Below, in pieces: positions 1 through 5,780 of a stretch of 7,990 nucleotides of DNA (positions within the stretch are counted from its first letter, which is position 1; each line of letters opens with the position of its first letter). The translations under genes and the position numbers were made by a program. The DNA comes from CAYVFC01 sp964450715 (GTDB lineage: Bacteria > Myxococcota_A > Polyangia > Polyangiales > JAFGIB01), in the NCBI GenBank assembly GCA_964450715.1, contig CAYVFC010000228.1, positions 1-7,990 of the forward strand, written 5' to 3'. Below the pieces are notes generated by a model. That model searched no databases. It was given only the letters and a program-made list of their open reading frames with translations, and was not told the DNA's origin.

Positions 1-44
1 GCAAATCGATGTACAGGAAAATTTGTGATCAATCTTTAGGCCTT

Positions 45-92
45 GCGCCCGCCCGGCAGGGGGCAAGCCCCTCCCCTACGCGCCCGCCCGGC
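45..92. repeat. 13-base direct repeat flanking a GC hairpin downstream of the iron operon
   Basis: gcgcccgcccggc occurs at 45-57 and 80-92. Between them GGGG-CAAG-CCCC (60-71) can form a small stem. It lies just after the stop of the DtxR-FeoA gene, but no T-run follows on the minus strand, so it is not a clear intrinsic terminator. No gene is visible in bases 1-110. Confidence 0.4.
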
Positions 93-110
93 ATTGACCG
101 CCTACCCCTC

Positions 111-848
111 CTACGACCAGGTCTTCCAGACAAAGATATCCTTGGCGATACCCTCTTCCATGGCCAGGGTCGAGCCCTCGCACATGACCACGACCGAGGG
201 CTTCAGCTGGTGCAGCCTCACGTAGCTTCCGGGAACGATGCCCAGGTGGGCCAACCGGTGCTGGCGCGTGTCGTCGGGCGAGGTGATGTGCGCGATACGC
301 GCCTTGGTTCCGGGCGGCACTTGGGTCAGCGGCACGACCGTGTCCAGACGCGACTTTTCCGCGTCCCGGCAACAGGGGCCGGGCGGTATGGGCGAGCCGT
401 GGGGGCAGGTGCGCGGGTGGCCGAGCAAGATGCAGATGCTCTCGGTAATCTCCTCGGCCACCATGTGCTCGTACTCGCAAGCGGCCTTCTCTACCTCCTC
501 CGGGCTCATGTGAAGGACATCGGTCAACAGGCGCTCGGCGAGCCGGTGGCGGCGGATGATACCCTCGGCCTTCTTGAAGCCCTGCTCGGTGAGCGAGATG
601 TCGCCGTTGCTCAGGGTTATCAGCTCTTGCCGCTCGAGCTCCTGCAGCATGCCCCGGTCATAGCCCGCCTCGTGGTCCTCTAAGGTTTTCATGTCGAGGT
701 CATGGACCTCGTGCAGGTGGTAGAGGAGCTCCAGGTACTCGTCGAGCTCCATGTCCTTGGAGAGTGAGCGCTCGTGAACATCTTTATTCCTGGCGACCAC
801 TCCCTCGTCAGGTCTATCGGACAGCTCCTTGGTGTTCGTTCCGGGCAT
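111..848 (-). CDS. DtxR-family iron-dependent regulator with C-terminal FeoA domain
   Basis: 245 residues; a cytoplasmic metal-sensing regulator, probably sensing Fe(II). After a charged N-terminal extension (1-33), residues 34-90 take the place of the DtxR winged helix. Residues 95-145 match the DtxR dimerisation and metal-binding domain (RRHRLAERLL at 99-108, ACEYEH at 123-128). Likely ligands by alignment are E37, H101, E105, C124, E127 and H128; a Cys at the DtxR Cys102 position favours iron over manganese. A conserved-looking CPHG...PCC segment (148-160) leads into a FeoA/SH3-like domain (about 168-243). The helix-turn-helix looks shortened by about four residues and poorly matches classical DtxR, so DNA binding is less certain than metal binding. 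I chose the ATG at 848 because AGGAGG precedes it; an in-frame GTG at 884 would overlap feoB. It is the last gene of the operon, 26 bases after feoB, and may autoregulate it (inference). Confidence 0.88.
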   Translation of the reverse strand: MPGTNTKELSDRPDEGVVARNKDVHERSLSKDMELDEYLELLYHLHEVHDLDMKTLEDHEAGYDRGMLQELERQELITLSNGDISLTEQGFKKAEGIIRRHRLAERLLTDVLHMSPEEVEKAACEYEHMVAEEITESICILLGHPRTCPHGSPIPPGPCCRDAEKSRLDTVVPLTQVPPGTKARIAHITSPDDTRQHRLAHLGIVPGSYVRLHQLKPSVVVMCEGSTLAMEEGIAKDIFVWKTWS

Positions 849-852
849 GGCC

Positions 853-858
853 CCTCCT
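853..858 (-). promoter_or_regulatory. Ribosome binding site AGGAGG of the DtxR-FeoA gene
   Basis: On the minus strand a full AGGAGG lies four bases before the ATG at 848. It is the strongest Shine-Dalgarno in the window. It selects this ATG over the in-frame GTG at 884, which lies inside the end of feoB. Confidence 0.75.
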
Positions 859-874
859 GCCGATCGAGCGCGGT

Positions 875-2785
875 TCAGATCCACAAATAGTTCACGACGC
901 TACCCGCGCCGATGGCGATGGCGATCACCGCCAGGAAAACGGTCAGCGCCTGCCGCCACCCCAGGGTGCGCCAGAGAATCATGCTGGTGGTCATACAGGG
1001 CACGAAGAGGATCATGACCAGCAGCCCCACGAATGCCTGCTCGAAGGAGAGCTGACCCGCGTCGAGCATGTCCTTGAGCATGAGCGCGCCCAGCTCCCGC
1101 CGCGCCAGAGCGATCATCATGCCGTCGGCAAAGGCAGCCGGAAGGCCCAGCGCTCCCACCACCACCGGGGCCAGCACCTCGCGAATGCGATCGAGCAGCC
1201 CGGTGAGCTCGAGCGCCAGCAACAGGCCCGCTCCGGCCATGAACATGGGGGCGGCCTCGAACAGGAACTCGCGGACCCGATGATAGGTCTTGTAGATGAC
1301 GTTGCGCCAGCGCGGGGCCCGTAGCGGAGGAAGCTCTACCAGGAACTCGCCGTGGCGGGCGTGGTCGGGAAGGATGCGGGCCAGGAAGGTGCCCGCCGCG
1401 ATCTGCAGCGCCACGATGATACCCACCATGCCCAGCACCGCGGCCAGGGGAAAGACCGCGAGAATGGCCACGATGACCCCCAGCTGGCAGGCGCAGGGGA
1501 TGCCCAGCGATATCAGGAAGGCGGCGATAAAGCGCTCTCTTCGCGTGTCCAGACAGCGAATGGCCATGGTGGCCACCGCGTTGCAGCCAAAGCCTAGTGT
1601 TATGGGCAGCACGGACTTGCCGTTCAAGCCCATGGTGCGCAGCAGCCGGTCGAACTGCACCGACAGCAAGGGAAAGTAACCCACGTCCTCTAGCAGGCCG
1701 AAGAACAAGTAGAAGACGGTCAGGATGGGCAGCACCGTGCCCAGGGCGTTGAACAGCCCGAGCGACAGCAGCCCGTGATCGCCGACCAGGATGTCGTGCA
1801 ACAGGCCAGGACCGGTGAGCGAGGCGATGAGCTCGATGGCCGGTGCCACCAGCCACTCGTCAATGGAGCCGGCCAGCAGGGTCGCGCCCAGCTGGGCGAC
1901 CAATAGATAGACGATGGGAATGATGGAGAGAAGCGCGATCCACGCGCCCACCGGGTGGAGGGCAAATCTGGAAAGCGTATCCAGAAGGCTACTGGCGGGC
2001 TCCAGCCCTATATCCTTCGATGCCTCTTGTGCGGCCTCGGTTGCCCAGCGTCGATGGCTCTCCAGCGCCATCCGCCTCGGGTTCTGCCCGGGCTCCAGCT
2101 CGGCCCGGCTCCGGCCCATCAACGCAGCCAGGCGCTGCGATCGGCTACTGGTCGCATCGCCGTTGTTGAGCCGGCTCTGCAGGCAGTCCGGGTAGCAGGC
2201 TTGCTGCGGGCATCGCGCGCGCTCCAGGTTGGCCACTAACTTCTTGACCCCCCGGCCGTCCAGCGCGCAGGTCGCGGTCACCGGCACCCGGAGCTTTTCC
2301 GAGAGCTTGTCCGGATCCACGTAGATCCCCTTGCCCGCGGCCTCGTCGATCATGTTCAGGCAGACCACGCTGGGGATCTCCAGCTCGGCCAGCTCGGCGG
2401 CCAACAACAGCGACCTGTTCAGGTTCCCTGCATCCATGCACTGCACGATGATGTCGGGCGGATCCGAGCGCAGCATCTCGACCGTGGGCGCCTCTTCCTC
2501 GGCCACGAGCTCCAGCCCGGAGATGGCCGGCGTATCGATACACGTATAGCGCCGACCGTTCAGCTCGACCTGTTTTTCCTCGAGCTCGGTGGTGGTGTAG
2601 GGATAGTTGCTACTGGCGGCAAAGGCGCCGGTCAGGCGGTTGAACAGCATACTCTTGCCGCAATTTGGCACGCCCACGATGGCGACCCGCGGCTGTTCCG
2701 GGCAGGTCCGCGCCTCGCCTTCGTTCTGGTCCGGCGGGGGAGCAGCCGCTCCGCCGCCGACCGCTTCCAGTGCCGATGATCCCAT
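875..2785 (-). CDS. feoB: Ferrous iron transporter FeoB
   Basis: 636 residues; an inner-membrane Fe(II) importer with a cytoplasmic N-terminal G domain. Visible G motifs are G1 GVPNCGKS (38-45), G2 Thr65 in NYPYTTTE, G3 DTPA (84-87), G4 NMID (144-147) and a G5-like CALDGRG (173-179). The membrane part (about 275-635) has roughly eight helices, with EDVGYFP (366-372), GFGCN (398-402), IPCACQLG (429-436) and VPC (595-597). These keep the three Cys positions (401, 431, 597) associated with the FeoB pore. The GFGCNxxAT / PCxxQLG wording resembles deltaproteobacterial FeoB rather than E. coli FeoB. At 636 residues it is shorter than the common 700-770. Glycines usual in the two switch regions are replaced (Y63 and A87). 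The ATG at 2785 has GGAG five bases upstream; a TTG-started extension to 2887 would overlap the preceding gene by 89 bases. A Cys-rich stretch (C192, C197, C201) follows the G domain. Confidence 0.95.
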   Translation of the reverse strand: MGSSALEAVGGGAAAPPPDQNEGEARTCPEQPRVAIVGVPNCGKSMLFNRLTGAFAASSNYPYTTTELEEKQVELNGRRYTCIDTPAISGLELVAEEEAPTVEMLRSDPPDIIVQCMDAGNLNRSLLLAAELAELEIPSVVCLNMIDEAAGKGIYVDPDKLSEKLRVPVTATCALDGRGVKKLVANLERARCPQQACYPDCLQSRLNNGDATSSRSQRLAALMGRSRAELEPGQNPRRMALESHRRWATEAAQEASKDIGLEPASSLLDTLSRFALHPVGAWIALLSIIPIVYLLVAQLGATLLAGSIDEWLVAPAIELIASLTGPGLLHDILVGDHGLLSLGLFNALGTVLPILTVFYLFFGLLEDVGYFPLLSVQFDRLLRTMGLNGKSVLPITLGFGCNAVATMAIRCLDTRRERFIAAFLISLGIPCACQLGVIVAILAVFPLAAVLGMVGIIVALQIAAGTFLARILPDHARHGEFLVELPPLRAPRWRNVIYKTYHRVREFLFEAAPMFMAGAGLLLALELTGLLDRIREVLAPVVVGALGLPAAFADGMMIALARRELGALMLKDMLDAGQLSFEQAFVGLLVMILFVPCMTTSMILWRTLGWRQALTVFLAVIAIAIGAGSVVNYLWI

Positions 2786-2790
2786 GAGTA

Positions 2791-2794
2791 CTCC
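2791..2794 (-). promoter_or_regulatory. Ribosome binding site GGAG of feoB
   Basis: GGAG on the minus strand, five bases before the ATG at 2785 and just after the TAA (2799-2801) of the preceding gene. It supports the short form of FeoB and suggests tight co-translation with the YtxH-like gene. Confidence 0.6.
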
Positions 2795-2798
2795 GGGA

Positions 2799-3023
2799 TT
2801 ACTCGCCGGGCTTGCCTTCCTCGCCGCTCGACGCCAGCCGCTTCTTGGCAGCCTGGCTGTTGTACCCCTCTCTGAACGCATCGGCAAACGAGCCCAGCAG
2901 CCCGCGCGCTCCCCGGCTCGCGTCCTTTATGAGCTCGGGCTTGCGGTGGATGATCGTTGCGCCCGCAGCACCCACGAACAATCCGGCCACCAAGCCGCCC
3001 AGTACCGCTCCGATATTCTTCAT
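2799..3023 (-). CDS. YtxH-like small membrane-anchored protein
   Basis: 74 residues. One hydrophobic Gly-rich segment (about 4-25) with repeated GxxxG spacing is followed by a basic, amphipathic tail with many Lys, Arg and Ser. This is the layout of YtxH-type proteins, which are single-helix proteins often linked to stress or envelope functions; the exact role is unknown. The ATG at 3023 has GGGAG six bases upstream. The gene ends 13 bases before feoB, so it is very probably co-transcribed with it. The glycine zipper suggests helix-helix packing, either with itself or with FeoB (inference). The family assignment rests on architecture, not on a diagnostic motif. Confidence 0.75.
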   Translation of the reverse strand: MKNIGAVLGGLVAGLFVGAAGATIIHRKPELIKDASRGARGLLGSFADAFREGYNSQAAKKRLASSGEEGKPGE

Positions 3024-3086
3024 CTCGCTCTCCCGATCCGGGCCGGGTCGTCAGCCGATCCCGCGCCCGCTAAAATGTACCGGTCT

Positions 3087-3797
3087 CTACTCTCCCTCTT
3101 CTTCCTCTCCGGCTTCCGCGGCCTCTGGCTCGGCCGCGGCCTCTGGCTGCTCGGCGGCCGGTTCTGGCTCGGCCTCGGCCTGGGCCTTGGCGCGCTTGCC
3201 CTTGCCCTTTTTCGCGGGAGCCGCGGCCTGCTCGCCGGCCTCGCCCGCCTCGGTCACGGGCACACCCTCGGCCTCGATCTCCGAGCTCTCGGCCTCGGCC
3301 GTCTTGGCGGCCGCCTTCTGCCTGGCCTCGTCGATGGCCTTCTGGATTCCGTCCAGCTCTGCCTGACCATCCCTGGCCTTTGCCAGGCCCGCACGCATCG
3401 CATCGCTGAGCTCGATAGTGGTTCCCTCACCGGAATGTGCCTGGAAGACCTCGCGCCCGAGCTGTAGCAAGCACTCGTCCTGCTTTTGCCGAACGCGCTC
3501 GGCTCGCGCGGCCAGATCGCCCCCGATGGCGCGCTTCCGGCTCTTCTCCTCGAGCTTTCTCACGCCCGTGCCGACCCCCTTGGCAGCCTTGACGATCGCG
3601 TCCCGGGAGCCCTTCCAGAACGATTTGGACTGCTCCCCCAGCACGCGTGTCGTCTTGCCGAGTCCGGTTCCGATGGCGACCACCACGGAGTTCGCGTCCT
3701 GAGCGGGTTGACCGGCTATCTCGCTTCCCCCGGCCGCCTGGCTCTCTTCTTCCTTTTCCTCTTCGGCTGCGGCTACTTTCTCTTCGGTCTGGGCCAC
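3087..3797 (-). CDS. Charged coiled-coil protein with acidic tail, unknown function
   Basis: 236 residues with no recognised enzymatic motif. Layout: an acidic Glu/Lys start (1-20), a weakly amphipathic Gly/Val/Ala stretch (36-80), then a helical, probably coiled-coil core (81-165, containing one Cys at 109 and the segment LLQLGREVFQ). A Lys/Arg patch (196-204) follows, then a Glu/Ala/Pro tail (205-236) built from short PEAA-type repeats. It superficially resembles phasin-like or membrane-associated helical proteins, but I do not assign a family. The GTG start at 3797 has GGGGAG six bases upstream, and no Met codon occurs nearby in frame. It is the first gene of the predicted feoB operon, 63 bases ahead of the YtxH-like gene, and sits directly behind the sigma-54-type promoter. 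The acidic tail could bind cations, but composition alone does not show this. Confidence 0.78.
   Translation of the reverse strand: MAQTEEKVAAAEEEKEEESQAAGGSEIAGQPAQDANSVVVAIGTGLGKTTRVLGEQSKSFWKGSRDAIVKAAKGVGTGVRKLEEKSRKRAIGGDLAARAERVRQKQDECLLQLGREVFQAHSGEGTTIELSDAMRAGLAKARDGQAELDGIQKAIDEARQKAAAKTAEAESSEIEAEGVPVTEAGEAGEQAAAPAKKGKGKRAKAQAEAEPEPAAEQPEAAAEPEAAEAGEEEEGE
3117..3148 (-). repeat. 18-base tandem repeat encoding the PEAA-type acidic tail
   Basis: A 14-base string (plus strand cgcggcctctggct) occurs at 3117-3130 and again at 3135-3148, an 18-base period that keeps the reading frame. It encodes repeated Pro-Glu-Ala-Ala units in the acidic C-terminal tail. Such in-frame repeats can change length between strains. 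Confidence 0.6.
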
Positions 3798-3803
3798 AAG
3801 TAA

Positions 3804-3809
3804 CTCCCC
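3804..3809 (-). promoter_or_regulatory. Ribosome binding site GGGGAG supporting a GTG start
   Basis: GGGGAG on the minus strand, six bases before the GTG at 3797. It is the main evidence that the coiled-coil gene starts at this GTG. Confidence 0.6.
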
Positions 3810-3816
3810 GAGCTAA

Positions 3817-3854
3817 TGCAGAGACCTCTGCAGGTAACCTGGCATAACCATAAC
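3817..3854 (-). promoter_or_regulatory. Palindrome and repeat cluster in the predicted leader of the iron operon
   Basis: Three elements lie side by side. TGCAGAG-AC-CTCTGCA (3817-3832) is a perfect 7-base dyad. CAGGT-A-ACCTG (3831-3841) is a perfect 5-base dyad that shares two bases with the first. CATAAC is tandemly repeated at 3843-3854 (plus-strand reading). All lie between the predicted start site (near 3871) and the GTG at 3797, so they could be RNA hairpins or DNA operators. On the minus strand AGGTTACCT is reminiscent of the AGGTTA half-site in DtxR/IdeR boxes, but lacks the full 19-base spacing. The role is inferred. Confidence 0.45.
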
Positions 3855-3881
3855 GTGCAGGACTGCTCCGGGCCAAAACGA

Positions 3882-3898
3882 AGCAACGCTTGTGCCAA
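3882..3898 (-). promoter_or_regulatory. Sigma-54 (-24/-12) promoter facing the iron operon
   Basis: The minus strand reads T-TGGCAC-AAGCG-TTGC-T. This matches the RpoN consensus (YTGGCACG-N4-TTGCW) at every position except A for G after TGGCAC, and the GG-to-GC spacing is exact. The predicted transcription start is near 3871, giving a leader of about 74 bases before the GTG at 3797. Ten fixed bases at exact spacing are unlikely by chance in a 441-base gap. A sigma-54 promoter requires an AAA+ enhancer-binding protein, and none is encoded in the window. Confidence 0.7.
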
Positions 3899-4023
3899 CC
3901 ACCTGGTTCCCATGGACCTAGTGCACCGCGATCGCGCCCCGAAGGCGATATTCCGCGCCATTTCGCAAAAACCAATTCTGAAAACCGCTGGCGTCAAAAC
4001 GACGAATAACGGGCGCTCCCGAT

Positions 4024-4046
4024 ATCTCCCGACCGGATAGGGAGAT
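4024..4046. promoter_or_regulatory. 7-9-7 inverted repeat: enhancer site or terminator-like hairpin
   Basis: ATCTCCC and GGGAGAT are separated by nine bases. On the plus strand the right arm is followed by four more T (4047-4050), so it looks like an intrinsic terminator, yet no plus-strand gene lies upstream. Its centre is about 164 bases upstream of the predicted sigma-54 start site, a usual distance for enhancer-binding protein sites. A neighbouring CTCCCGA copy lies at 4015-4021. Both readings remain open. Confidence 0.4.
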
Positions 4047-4238
4047 TTTTCCCATGCGACGGCACGCGGTTTCCCGGCCGGACGCGAACAGGGCGCGATG
4101 CGTTCGTTTACGCAAGCCGTGCGGAGCCGATCCCGTGGTACGCTGCCAGCGCTCCGTATCCCCCCATGAATCGTCAACAGAAACGACACCGTACTGCGCA
4201 CCCGGACAGTTCGCGCGCCCGCGCCGGGAGCGATTGAT
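4047..4238. other. Intergenic leader region before the flippase-like gene
   Basis: 192 bases upstream of the plus-strand gene pair. I see no convincing -35/-10 pair, no RNA gene and no recognisable riboswitch. There are weak 4-5-base dyads (for example GCGT...ACGC at about 4100-4113) that are expected at this GC content. The promoter of the plus-strand genes is therefore not identified. Confidence 0.4.
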
Positions 4239-5300
4239 ATGCCCCCGGTCGGGCCGGCTGCTGGAAACGAGCGGTGGAAAGTCTCCGAGTGGGACCGCAA
4301 GGTCCTGCCCGTGCTTGTCAGCGTGGCCATCCTCAGCTTCTACCTGCGCGAGCTCGACTGGCAGAAGCTGGCGGAAGCGTCCAAGCGCGCTGACCTGACC
4401 CTGGCCTTTGCCGCGGTGGTTATCCCCCAAGTTTTCAGTTGGTTCATGGGAGCGCTGCTGGTGGAGCGCACGCTCAACTGGTTCCACGGTCCCTTCTCGA
4501 TCAAAGCCTACTTCTGGGTGAGGGGTGCCTCGTACATCCTGGCTTTCGTCAACAATGCGCTGCACGGAGGCGGGCTTTTTCTCTACCAGAAGTTCAAGGC
4601 GGACATCAGCTGGACCAAGTTGCTGGGCATCCTGCTCTTTCGCGCCGGGCTCTTCTTCTGGTCGGTGGGTCTGGTCATGATCCCGGCCACCGCGGCGCTT
4701 CACCACTACGGCCTGGCGGAAAAGGCCTTTGGCTCGCAGACCATGCTCCGCGTCTGGTGGGCGATCCTGATCTTTCCCGGAGTGCTTTTTCTGGCGGGCA
4801 ACTGGCTGTACTGGTTCCGGGGCATCGACGTCACCGGCCTGAGCCGCATCATCGTCCGCGACCGAAACAGCGAATTCTGGACCGCGTTCCGCACCGCCCG
4901 GTTGCGACACTGGCTGCTGCTATGGGCCATCACCCTGCCGCAGCTGTTCGTGGCCGTGTTCTGCGGCCAGCTGCTGAACCTGGCCTTCGACGTGCAGGCG
5001 CCGTGGGTCGAGGCGATAGTCGTGCTCCCCTTTGCCTTCGTGATCATGGACCTGCCCATCGCCTTCAGCGGGTTCGGCACCATGACCCTGGCCTGGATGA
5101 CCTTCTTCGGCGACTACGGCTCTCTGGAGGACATCACGGCGCTGACGCTGTTCGTGCCGGTGGCGCGCATCCTCTGCCGGGCAGCCATCGGCGCGGTCTC
5201 GCTCAAGCCGGCGTTGAGCGAGATCAACCTGCTGCTCAATCCACCACCAGCGGAAGCGGAAGCGGAAAGCGAAGCAGCGCCGCTGTCGTCCCCGGGCTAA
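4239..5300 (+). CDS. Flippase-like / lysylphosphatidylglycerol-synthase-TM-like membrane protein
   Basis: 353 residues, an integral inner-membrane protein with about eight hydrophobic segments (roughly 20-38, 52-76, 90-115, 127-153, 170-192, 223-249, 257-290 and 298-322). The LPISxGGxG-like loop of the LPG_synthase_TM / UPF0104 superfamily appears as DLPIAFSGFGTMTLAW (271-286). Members of this superfamily handle or translocate lipid-linked substrates; the substrate here cannot be told. It lacks the soluble aminoacyltransferase domain of full-length MprF, so it is not an MprF synthase. The ATG at 4239 has GGGAG eight bases upstream. The C-terminus ends in an acidic Ala/Glu tail encoded by three exact gcggaa hexamers (5250-5267). 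It is followed after 27 bases by another membrane-protein gene, probably in the same transcript. Confidence 0.8.
   Translation: MPPVGPAAGNERWKVSEWDRKVLPVLVSVAILSFYLRELDWQKLAEASKRADLTLAFAAVVIPQVFSWFMGALLVERTLNWFHGPFSIKAYFWVRGASYILAFVNNALHGGGLFLYQKFKADISWTKLLGILLFRAGLFFWSVGLVMIPATAALHHYGLAEKAFGSQTMLRVWWAILIFPGVLFLAGNWLYWFRGIDVTGLSRIIVRDRNSEFWTAFRTARLRHWLLLWAITLPQLFVAVFCGQLLNLAFDVQAPWVEAIVVLPFAFVIMDLPIAFSGFGTMTLAWMTFFGDYGSLEDITALTLFVPVARILCRAAIGAVSLKPALSEINLLLNPPPAEAEAESEAAPLSSPG
5250..5267 (+). repeat. Three tandem gcggaa hexamers
   Basis: Three exact copies in frame near the 3' end of the flippase-like gene encode Ala-Glu repeats in its cytoplasmic tail. Copy number may vary between strains. 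Confidence 0.6.
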
Positions 5301-5327
5301 GCCGGAGAAAGGAGAGGAGTCGAGTCC

Positions 5328-5780
5328 ATGTCCAAGTACATCCTGTTCATAGGCCCCGTCTCGCTGCTGTTCATCCTCAACTTCAGCGGCCTGTACCTGG
5401 ACCGCGAGTACACGGCCGAGATCGTGCGCAACTTCACCGGCAAGGATCCGGCCTCTTTTGATCCGGCTCTCTACCAGGCCATGGAGATCACATTGCGCGC
5501 GGCCATGCTACTGGGCGCCGCCAGCTCGTTTCTCTCTATATACCTGTTCCGGGTGATGGTGGTCGCCGAACGCGAGCGGGTGACCGCTTTCCTGGGCGTG
5601 ATGCTGGGCGGCGGGCTGGCGCTGGGCACGAGCATCGCGGCGCTGGGGCTGCTGAAGCTCACCTGGCTGGCCGTGGTACAGGGGCTCTTCTTCATCCCCA
5701 TCACCATCGGAACCTTGATGGGCCTATTCGCCGAGACCCCTCCGGTTCAAGAAACGGGCGTCCAGTCCTCCCCCAGGTAG
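5328..5780 (+). CDS. Small four-helix membrane protein, unknown function
   Basis: 150 residues. Hydrophobic segments lie at about 3-22, 53-78, 85-108 and 111-134. A 30-residue polar loop after the first helix (22-52) carries DREYTAEIVRNF. I recognise no family motif. The ATG at 5328 is preceded by a purine run containing GGAGAGGAG that ends eight bases upstream. It follows the flippase-like gene by 27 bases on the same strand, so the two proteins probably act together (inference from position). Its last 34 bases overlap the end of the convergent corrinoid-domain gene, so no separate terminator fits between them. Confidence 0.8.
   Translation: MSKYILFIGPVSLLFILNFSGLYLDREYTAEIVRNFTGKDPASFDPALYQAMEITLRAAMLLGAASSFLSIYLFRVMVVAERERVTAFLGVMLGGGLALGTSIAALGLLKLTWLAVVQGLFFIPITIGTLMGLFAETPPVQETGVQSSPR

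Noticed and set aside
1..44. AT-richer stretch with TTTGTGATCAAT, resembling an FNR or CRP half-site.
   Set aside because: Only one half-site is present and no gene start is visible in the window on that side, so it cannot be supported.
2607..3467. Long plus-strand open frame (286 codons) opposite feoB, the YtxH-like gene and the coiled-coil gene.
   Set aside because: Low-complexity Leu/Gly/Arg translation antisense to three well-supported genes, with no ribosome binding site noted.
4060..4075. Plus-strand CGGCACG-N4-TTCC resembling a second sigma-54 promoter for the flippase-like gene.
   Set aside because: The essential GC at -12 is CC and the leading T is C, so two key positions fail.
4054..4170. 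Possible c-di-GMP (GEMM) riboswitch suggested by ACGCAAGCC and GTGGTACG-like strings before the flippase-like gene.
   Set aside because: The conserved GGGCAAACC / GNRA-loop half is missing and the second hairpin does not pair; the resemblance is limited to short GC-rich strings.
4439..5461. Plus-strand open frame (340 codons) in another frame of the flippase-like gene.
   Set aside because: It is rich in Arg, Pro and His without membrane segments, whereas the chosen frame gives clear membrane helices; it also runs into the next gene out of frame.
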